A stretch of 64,000 nucleotides of DNA from Hyposmocoma kahamanoa. Lineage: Eukaryota > Arthropoda > Insecta > Lepidoptera > Cosmopterigidae. Below, piece by piece: positions 56,014-64,000 of the stretch. The notes beneath the pieces were generated by a model. It did not search any database. It worked only from the letters and a program-made list of their open reading frames with translations, and was not told the origin of the DNA. Within the stretch, counting starts at the first letter, position 1, and every line of letters starts with the position of its first letter. A program made the translations under genes and the position numbers. The stretch covers positions 5,658,892 through 5,722,891 of the forward strand of contig NW_020653993.1 of NCBI RefSeq assembly GCF_003589595.1, given 5' to 3'.

Positions 56014-56890
56014 GAATAAGTCTATTGAATCAAAGAAACATTGATTCCCACGGAGAGGGGAACATAGCGATTGAAGAATGCAGTGGGGAACATAGCGATT
56101 TTATGAAGAAAAGAAGAGAAGTAACATACTTGGCGAGCATCTACCATCCAAGCAGAATGTCCAAAGTATTCGATAAGGTATCTTTTCTAAATTAATGTCT
56201 ATTGTGTACATTTTATTTACAGTGAAAGAAAATTATATAAACCTGTGCTTCAAAACAGGTTTGTCAAAGTATTAAAAATTTCCATCCCACATCGGGATTG
56301 TTGTTGAGTTTAGTTAAGTCCCATCTCGGAGATCTGTTGTGAGCTAAGGACGCAAGACTGATGTGCGACGTCGCAGGCGCAGGCTAGTCGTATTAATAAA
56401 TCACTTTATGCTTAACGCTTCTTTAAGATAAGAAAATTGATTGAATTTTCTTTTATTGTTTTTGAGAATAAATATTACTTGTATATAGGTATATTTACGC
56501 CATACTTACCCCTGTATTATTGTATGTATAAGAAAGAGCCTTTAGTTTTATTTACAATTAACGGTGTAAAATAAATATGTACGTTCCAAAAATAAACAAG
56601 TATTATATTTAATAAAACAGATATTTTGCTAGACAGAGAATTGATATGTAAATTCACTTTAAAAGAGAAATTTAAAAGTGATACTTCTTGAAAGAAAGTA
56701 AATTTAGTTAAAGTCTACATTGGTTTTGATAAATGTATTAGGTATAGGTACTATAGTTTTGTGATTATGAGTGTAACCTCGCCAACAAACTACTTTTACG
56801 CAGTTCGGCGAGAATTTGTAATGCATTTGCTTGTATGCCTTTTGTATGAAATAAATGAGAAAAACAAGATCAAATATACTATTTAGATAA
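56014..56890. other. Non-coding DNA
   Basis: No gene or bounded element recognised apart from a short repeated word (GGGGAACATAGCGATT, twice, at about 56057 and 56086). Confidence 0.45.
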
Positions 56891-56892
56891 CT

Positions 56893-57172
56893 TTAACAAG
56901 TTTGTTACAATTATTAATACAAAGATCGAACACTCAGAAAAAATTCCTTCGATCCGGTCGGATTCGAAACGACGTCTTCTTGCATACCGTGGCAGACGCT
57001 ATACCAACTAAGCCACGGAACGAACCAACGGACCTCACGAATTTTTCTATGTGCTTGCGTCGTGTCTTTGTACTTGGTCTTTCAACGACTTTTTAGTCGT
57101 AGCGCCATCTATGAGAAATCTATTACAACTTAAACTAGTGGAGTAATTTCACAAAAAGTAATTGAATATCAA
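56893..57172. repeat. Family B repeat with both inverted ends, copy g
   Basis: It begins AGTTTGTTACAATTATTAAT and ends ACTAGTGGAGTAATTTCACA. The centre has the complement of the A-box (CCAACTAAGCCACGGAAC) and B-box regions (GGATTCGAAACGA, one base off). It confirms the structure of copy f. Confidence 0.78.
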
Positions 57173-57817
57173 TTCAATAAAAATTTAATTAACTTTAACA
57201 ATTTCTACATTCCAGAAGTGGCAAGTTCTCCTTGTGCACAAAGTTGGTAGCCAGCAGGAGCTACGCTTTTTTCGTAATGTGTGTACTGTACTGATACACA
57301 GTGTTTTTTTTAATGGGACAGTACGGGGAAATCCAAAACCACAGAAGAAACAAGGAAACTGTCTTAGGAATCATTAAGTCTTTTTTTATGAAAACAATTT
57401 TGGCATAGTCAGTTTTTTGGTCAAGCGTGAAATGTTCATAAAAATGAATAAAATTGACCAAAATTTTGTTTTAGTGCCGATTGAGTCGGTTTCATAAAGG
57501 GATCATTTCTTTGTATGAGACGAAAAAGTCAGTACAGCAGAAGTTGGTCAAATTTCATTCAAGGCCATAGGTAACAAATAAAAAGCTGTATCTTTGAAAA
57601 TAAATTATTATACTGACAAATTTTCATGGAAAACATTAATATTGAGTACGCCCTACGACAGGACGCCACAATAGCTACCATTATTAAGTAAGGATCTTGT
57701 TTTGATACTTCCACTAAGTAATAGAGCCTTGTGCCATCGTACACTGGAATGTGCTTACAAAGGGATAAAATAAAACTTAAATGACTCTATCTACTTTAAA
57801 AAATGTGTTTAATATTT

Positions 57818-60396
57818 TTAATAATATCCATGATACCACTCTAACGTATACAGAACAACTTCCACAACAGCAGAGATAATAAGAGCTATGAAGGCTCCCG
57901 TTCTGGTGTAACTTTTTAACATCTGTGCTGTGCTGGCGGGAATTTCTGGAAGGTCCAATCCACGACGGGTACGTTGCGGTATCGGTAGTACAACTTTCCA
58001 TGGTGCATCCTGAAAATAGTAGTAAGATTTAGAAGTATTTAACTCTGCAGCGCTTTAAAACAGTACCATTTCTATACAATAGTTAATTGCCGCGAGTGAT
58101 TTAAAAATAGAATCCTAGAGCGTAGCGAGGATTTCAAGGTACGAGACGGAAAACAACTTTGCTGCCGAACGAAACACAAAATTTTTCACCTCACTATTGT
58201 AAGGAAACTGGTAGATGAAAGAAAAATAGATGAACTCTAACAAATCAATTTTAATAAACAAAATTTGTTATTACTAATTTAATGTCAACTATAATAAGAA
58301 TAAAATTTACCAACGGATTTATATTACATAAATAATATACGACAAATCGCGTAGTTGAAGTAATTATATTTATTTTTTGTTCGAAAGAAAAAGTTAGATG
58401 CGTCGCAGTCCATCGTCAAGTTAGAATTTCAAAAAGCTTTTTGACGCTAGCGTGGAAAAAACGCTTTTGCGCGCGGATTTCTAATGAGAAAAAAAGCTTT
58501 TCCGAGCTAGTGAGGTGAAAAATATATTATTACAATACGGACTTAAATTTGTGACACGTACTATATATTTTAAATCCCATTCGAAGTAGATGTCCCATAT
58601 TTCTATATTCTATCGGCGTCCACCTGTCGTGTCGTTTTCAATAATGCATTTTAGGGCGAGGTGACACTAGTAGATTTCTGAGTGTAGTGTAACAAATATT
58701 ACTTTGTTGGTTTAGTACCATAAAAATCTGCTAGATGGCACTGAACTATTTTACGCCATTTCTGCATCGCGGTGTTAAGATTTTTCCTGGAATGGCTACT
58801 AAATCGACCGCATTTCGATTATGTGAAATAAACATCTGTACTACAGATTGGCATTTAGGAGTCAAAAGCTGGCGGGAACGACTGCCCGGACCTATTTGAT
58901 ACTTGATTATATGTATAACTTTCGTCTCAATAACTTAATAACTTTCTGTATTGTAAGTACGCACCACTACTAATTTTCATACAATATTTAGAAGCGCAGT
59001 TGCAGCTCCACTTTTGCAGTCACAATTCGTGAGCTAAAAATTACTGAAGAAAAGTATGTTACAGACGCGTCACTGCAGCACTTCTTCTTTCTTCTATATA
59101 TTCTATAAGTGTTTAATTTAAACCGACCGACTTCAAAGAAACTATCAAGTTGTCAATTCGACTGTATTTTTTTTGCATGTATGTCACGCGATAATTCCGG
59201 AATTCGTAAACCGATTTTGATGATTCTTTTTTTGTTGGAAAGAGAGTACCTCAGATGTGGTCCCATTTAAATTTAAAGAAAATATTTTAAATCTAAGGAT
59301 GGCAAACTTGTGGATGAATTAGGTTTCGCGCACTTTCCGGTAACCAATTTCAATAAAACTTGGCAATAGATGTAATTCCACGAATTTTTGAGATTGGTTT
59401 TTGAGTACTCTATACTGAGATTACTTTATTTAGTAATGCCTTTAAATGTACATGCTCATCTATTCTACAAATGATATGAAATTTAACTGGAATTGTAAGG
59501 AAACGCGACTGTTACACCCTTTTATCAGCGTAACCGTCTGATTGCTTGGCGATTGGCATATTATAAGACAAACATGTATCCCCCTATTGGAGTCTAGTAT
59601 CCGATCCTAGATATCGACGTTAGAAAATAATCGCGTTTTTGATCCTATTTACTATTTTGCTATCATTTCTGTACAAGCGTTCTTGCACTGGACTATATGC
59701 CCATCGTTTAGTAGACACCCGAGTTACATTACAACTCCCGTCCGTTATTACGTCCATGACGACCTAGTTATTTGACTCCCGGTAAGACCACTTTGGCGCA
59801 ATGACCTTTTACAAATGGTTCTGGTCTGGGAGTTCTGGATAGTGCCCCGGAGTAAAACTCGTTGCTCTGATATTCATAATACAAGGAATTCCTTACTTTG
59901 AGACCAGGCATTTGTTGTGATTACTTGGAACACATTATTATTGACAAGATTTTTTAACTTTTCATTATTCTAAACATAGTAAGTATTTTGTGGATGATTT
60001 AAGTAGACTAACTCTATTGAGATAGGTCTCATGTCTATATTTTATGAAGATTGTTGTGGACCAGGCTACTGTTGAGGTTGTTTATTAAAGTCATATCATC
60101 CAATGGTTACTTAGCAGTAAAAACTAGTGGCACTACACCTTTATATGTAAAGAGATACATGTCATTTTCTGTACTTGAAATTACTTAGTTCTCGGAAACA
60201 AATTTTTACAATATCGCGGCGAGAAAAAAGATGGCTATTATCTTACTTTACTATTTGGTCGTGACGTAGCTGGTTGAGGGGAGAGGGTAGTCTTGGGGAA
60301 ATAGTAAACAGGGGCCCACCCCACCACTACTGCGTTCTGCAAAAGAACGGCCGACGTTAGTAAAAATGTTTTTGTAGCAAGTTTCAGTTTTGTCAT
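57818..60396 (-). CDS. Secreted or membrane small protein, 113 residues (2 exons)
   Basis: Exon 1 (60247-60396) starts MTKLKLATKTFLLTSAVLLQ, a signal peptide continuing NAVVVGWA, then PVYYFPKTTLSPQPATSRPN and donor GTAAGA. Exon 2 (57818-58009) follows ACTATTTTCAG in phase 0: DAPWKVVLPIPQRTRRGLDL, PEIPASTAQMLKSYTRTGAF, then a hydrophobic IALIISAVVEVVLYTLEW and GYY-stop. The two halves fit in frame only this way. RTRR in the middle is a furin-type site, so a C-terminal fragment with a hydrophobic segment could be released or held in a membrane. Family unknown. It shares the signal-peptide exon layout of the 23364, 34336 and 55359 genes and a vague C-terminal resemblance to the 27563 exon. The intron is about 2.2 kb. 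Confidence 0.72.
58178..58545. mobile_element. Possible inverted-end element in the intron
   Basis: AATTTTTCACCTCACTATTGTA at the left and AGTGAGGTGAAAAATAT at the right are inverted copies. AAAAAGCTTTTTGACGCTAGC and AAAAAGCTTTTCCGAGCTAG recur inside. No coding capacity, and a target duplication was not identified. Confidence 0.35.
59125..59350 (+). repeat. Widespread insect LINE-tail-like repeat
   Basis: It shows ACCGACTTCAAAGAAACTA, CAATTCGACTGTATTTTTTT, AAACCGATTTTGATGATTCT and TTTTTTTGTTGGAAAGAGAG. I recognise this order from common lepidopteran repeats, often ascribed to RTE-type 3' ends. Confidence 0.5.
59780..59945 (+). repeat. SINE body fragment, same family as 21165
   Basis: It shares AATGGTTCTGGTCTGGGAGT, TACAAGGAATTCCTTACTTT and GAGACCAGGCATTTGTTGTG with the 21260-21385 part of the other copy. 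The tRNA-like head is not clear here. Confidence 0.5.
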
Positions 60397-60618
60397 TTTA
60401 GATCTGTGGCCTTAGTCCGTATGGTAAACAGGATTTTGTGGGACTTTCGCTTTCAATCGCACATAGAAAACTTGCGTGTTTGGTAAACATCAAATCGGTT
60501 ACTTATGGTTTATATCCAATCGACCCCCGCTGGCTTTGTACACTTGGTCTAAAAGTTGAGCAACACAAAATTCAGGCTATTTTTATCTGCAAATTTGAAC
60601 GCAATGTAAATGCCTAAA

Positions 60619-60819
60619 ATGGCAATGTTACATGTGTTTACGTGTGGTCTAATACCAGGTGGACTAAATGGATTAAAAATCCCAAAACTAAACTTTAATA
60701 TCAACAGCTTTTTTAATAAAATCTTTTTTTTTTTGGATATTATAGAAAGAGCATTCAATTTCGAAGAAGTGAGTGACTCCATACACAATGCGTGTCGTTC
60801 GCTAAAAACAAATATATGA
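60619..60819 (+). CDS. Doubtful small ORF
   Basis: From ATG 60619: MAMLHVFTCGLIPGGLNGLK, then a Phe/Ile/Asn-rich stretch, then ERAFNFEEVSDSIHNACRS. It lies antisense and just upstream of the 60396 gene start, so it would form a divergent pair. There is no domain and no clear signal peptide. AGs before it could be acceptors. It is as likely to be chance as real. Confidence 0.2.
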   Translation: MAMLHVFTCGLIPGGLNGLKIPKLNFNINSFFNKIFFFLDIIERAFNFEEVSDSIHNACRSLKTNI

Positions 60820-61155
60820 AAAAGAGACCAAGTTCAGAACTTTTCGTCAATTTCAATTAAAATTCCTTGAAACTTGTTTGCATAAGTACGTACGTAATAA
60901 CAGGGACAATGTGCTAATCTGCGATACTGCACAGTCAACAGTAGATCAAGCTAACGCTTCATACATAACAGATCATATTTTCCAAAAGTGGTCCCAGTGA
61001 ACGCCAGGAGGTATAATAATTAAAATAAATATAATTAAATTGAAATAAAATAAATATAAATAAATATGAATTATAATTAAATATATATATAATTATCTAC
61101 TTTCTATGTCATTATCAATTTCTATACGATAATCTATATCCTGAATTCTCTATTT
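60820..61155. other. AT-rich non-coding DNA
   Basis: AATAAATAT-type low-complexity sequence at 61015-61100. No gene. Confidence 0.5.
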
Positions 61156-61464
61156 TGTAGCAGCAGAGCTCCTTGTGAAAGAGTTTGTCCAGGGTAGTAC
61201 TGCCACCTTAGTTATTTCTGCTGCCAAGTAGTAATGTCAGCATTTCTGTGTTCCGGTTTTGAAGGGTAAAGGGTAAGGGGGCTGGTGAAATTACAGGCAC
61301 ATAGGGGACTTGTCAACTTGTGTCTCAGGATGACGGGCACAGTGACGATGTCCCTCACATTTTTGAAATTTAAAGCTCTGAGTGGTACTGTAACTGTTGT
61401 GAACAGACATGTAGCTTACCACCAGACGCACGACTTGTTCGTTACTTGATGTTATTAAAAAAAA
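61156..61464 (+). repeat. Interspersed repeat family A, copy 9 (near full length)
   Basis: It starts GTAGCAGCAGAGCTCCTTGT and ends CTTGATGTTATTAAAAAAAA. An 8-bp duplication AAAGGGTA inside (GAAGGGTAAAGGGTAAGG) distinguishes it. Confidence 0.8.
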
Positions 61465-61555
61465 TGTATAAACTACACTACGTATACATTTCTATTGCCT
61501 TGTGATTTTTTATGTTAGTATTTTTTTTTGTTTGTTTTTTAAGTTAATATAAAAA

Positions 61556-61652
61556 TACGTGTTTTCAATTATTTTTTGTGGTGGTGGACGTTGGAATTTT
61601 TTTATTTTGCCTAAATGGACGCTGAGTTAAAAAGTTTGAAAACCTATGGTTT
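61556..61652 (+). mobile_element. Fragment of the hAT-like MITE at 10619
   Basis: TTTTCAATTATTTTTTGTGG, TGGACGTTGGAATTTTTTTA, TTGCCTAAATGGACGCTGAG and AAAACCTATGG correspond to the right half of the 10619-10852 element. Confidence 0.5.
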
Positions 61653-61659
61653 AAGACTT

Positions 61660-62126
61660 TGGATCGTTCTTATCATAAGCGGAAAACAGTTGAATTTAAA
61701 TTTTAAATTTCAAGCTCGACATCCTCTTGACCCTCTAACAATCTAAAGCGTCACTTAAATAAATCCAACAATTAGTTTAAAAGCCTTTTACCGTCGAAAC
61801 CTTTTGCCTGCGCGTAAAATATATTTTGCAGAATGGCTTATCTCCAAATCACCTAATTCATCAAGAAGATGGTTTAAAAACAAACGAGGCTTCGTGTGCC
61901 GCTCCATGTTGTCAAATTATTATTTTAACCAATGGAAAGCTGGGGGTTTTGTTTACAATAAAAATCAGGACATTGTGTAATACGCCTAAAATTTTTTTCA
62001 TGCCATTATTTATAAAAAGCAGTTATACATGGTTATTAATATAAATACTAACAACCTCTACCTATATCCTATAAAACAACAACTTTTGGTGTCATGAATT
62101 TTAACAAAACATAGTAAATACGCTGT
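61660..62126. other. Non-coding DNA
   Basis: The ORF at 61826-62044 has no supporting context. Nothing else recognised. Confidence 0.4.
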
Positions 62127-62300
62127 GGTGAAATTGCAGGCACATGGGACTTGTCAACTTATGTCTCAGGGTGACGGGCGCAGTGGCAGTGCCCCTCAGA
62201 TCGTTGCGATTAAAAGCTCTGAGTGGCACTGCAATTGTTATGGGAAGGCGTGTAGCTTGCTTCGTTCGTTCCGTCACTTGATATTATAAAAAAAAAAAAC
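62127..62300 (+). repeat. Interspersed repeat family A, 3' part (copy 10)
   Basis: It starts at GGTGAAATTGCAGGCACATG and ends in GTCACTTGATATTATAAAAA plus an A tract. It is 5'-truncated, consistent with retroposition. Confidence 0.8.
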
Positions 62301-64000
62301 AAAAATATAAATAGTTTTTGTTGTACTATTTGATAGTTTTACATCTGTGTATGGTAGTATCTGTGTAAACGCTTTTGCACACTGCACCCGATTCGTATTT
62401 CTTCCGACTCCGAATCTATACGAATCGAGAAAACTCGAACCCACTTCTGATGTTGTGCACTATGGTCGATTCAACTCCGAGAAAATAAGAATATATCACA
62501 CCTGGAGATAAAATTATCACTGTGATATTTGGGACGAGAAATGATTTCTCGAATTCGGATGATACGAACGGATGTAGTGCGCAAATGCTCTAAGGTTGTA
62601 AGTACAAAAATGTGCAAGCATCCACCACGACCCCCACCCCGCTCCTGTATTTTGCAGCGTACCGCACAGAGTTATGAATATTTAGATCGATCTATTAAAC
62701 CATTTTTATTTATGTACGAAAGTGAAATCTGTTGAATTATTGAAAGTTATGGAACAAAAGATTGAAGAATGAAGAAGAAGAAACAAAAGAAGAAAGAAAA
62801 GATGTAGATTATGAGGTTACTAGAGTCTGGTCAATGAAAGCTGGCACATGGTATTGTTTCAAAATCTTATTACGGTAAAACTATATATCAGTCAAAAGTG
62901 CTTTGACAGTGAGTAATTTTAAAATTTCAGTACACTTAGCACGAGCCCGAAAACAAAAAATCTTGAAGATGATAGCTGATAAGTTCGATAGTCCTTTGAT
63001 GTGAAAACTTCGTCAAAGGACTAAATCACTATTAAATTATTACTGTCGCGAACCGCAACAGCTACAAATCGTTTTATATTGAATAATTTTAAATAAAATA
63101 AAAATAAAAATATTTTATTCTCAGACAACTTACTCCATATTTTGTTAGTACAATAAACTTAAAGTATGTTAGTAGTTTTAGATTATAAATGATATTATTG
63201 AGTGCTATCAGAAATAAAATTATCAAAAATTTAATAATTGAAATATTTTTTTAAATTAATAAATAATTGAAATTACTAAAAATCAGGAATAAGAAAAAAA
63301 CTATAATTTTACACAGTGTTTTTATCACTTTTTTTACATTGAAATTCTAAATTTAAACGTATTTGTTATTGGCGTCTTTTTCTACATTTTCTCACTGTTT
63401 TAACCACCTATCTTCTTATCACGAATCTGTCAAAAGTATACAGAATTTGGCTGTTTTGCTATGGTTAGAGATAAGTTCTCTTCTTTTGACATTTGTATGC
63501 GCTGCAACTTAAACCTTATAGCGTTTATGCTTGCGCCTGTAGAGACGGTTAAAGATAATTCGTAGTGACGTCATTTTCGAGAGAAAATTGACAGTTCGAA
63601 GAAGAGATAGCTTTTGTCTTAGGGCTCATGCTAAGTTTGCTGTTTGTCTGACTGCTTAGTGTTGCAAACACAACATTTTTCAAATTTGCCGCTCTTTTTT
63701 GGGCCAGCTTTACTAGTATATCCTGCGAGATTGTTAGTATTTCACAATATGACCCTGTTTATCTAGACAGTAGAAAATGTTTTTCTTGTAGATGGACTAT
63801 CATATGATCGATACATCTTCGAATATATAATTTAAACTTTAATGTCGTTATACGACAAATCAAAATGGCTTCCAGAACAATAAAACCTTTATGAAATTAT
63901 TACATTTCGAAACAAAGGATGATTTTAAAAATAAACCTTTCTATGTGTGACTGAAAATAATATTGACGAGATTGAAGCACAACCCTGTGTGAATTTTCTT
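62301..64000. other. Non-coding DNA to the end of the window
   Basis: About 62645-62755 resembles the sequence on either side of the hAT-like MITE near 10600 and 10855 (CACAGAGTTAT..., TTTTTATTT.TGTA.GAAAGT). It is thus an older repeat into which that MITE inserted. No gene, RNA gene or exon with good borders was found. Confidence 0.45.

Overview
The window looks like nuclear DNA of an insect, most probably a moth or butterfly. The grounds are AT-rich sequence, split genes with GT-AG introns, TATA/Inr-type promoters, and dense interspersed repeats whose types are familiar from Lepidoptera (tRNA-derived SINEs, jockey/CR1 and RTE LINEs, R1-like tails, Tc1, piggyBac, hAT, Harbinger-like MITEs). 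Species cannot be named from the sequence. Nothing bacterial, viral or CRISPR-like is seen.

Layout. 1-6.5 kb: the 3' end of the E3 ubiquitin ligase gene Cbl on the + strand (four coding exons, proline-rich tail, an unusual Arg/Glu/His repeat tract and the C-terminal UBA domain). 6.5-23 kb: mostly non-coding and repeat-rich, with a large foldback element, nested inverted repeats, a duplicated leader-like block ending in a splice donor, and a P-superfamily-like MITE carrying the start of a THAP domain. 23-36 kb: a group of short genes, most with a signal peptide: a charged secreted protein (23364-26162, +), a 27563-28141 last exon (-), an intact intron-containing Tc1 element (28372-30095) inserted in a SINE, a small intronless ORF (30702-30905, +), an RFamide-like peptide precursor (33103-33264, +) and a two-exon secreted peptide (34336-35896, +). 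36-57 kb: repeat-dense DNA inside what may be one long minus-strand gene (signal-peptide exon 55285-55359, last exon 39572-39781). It holds RTE, jockey/CR1 and R1-like remnants, including a near full-length decayed LINE (48245-52080), and the second THAP-bearing MITE. 57-64 kb: a two-exon minus-strand gene for a 113-residue protein with signal peptide, RTRR site and hydrophobic C-terminal segment, then SINE-rich non-coding DNA.

Apart from Cbl, the host-like genes are short. Three (23364, 34336 and 60396 starts) are supported by matching phase-0 donors and acceptors directly after the signal-peptide region. A fourth (55359 to 39572) is inferred the same way. I could not assign these secreted products to named families. 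The cluster of small, apparently lineage-restricted secreted proteins inside TE-rich DNA is the most interesting host signal. The best mobile-element signals are the THAP-carrying MITE pair with 8-bp target duplications, the intact Tc1 with a 73-bp intron, and a repeat that combines long inverted ends with a tRNA-like promoter core.
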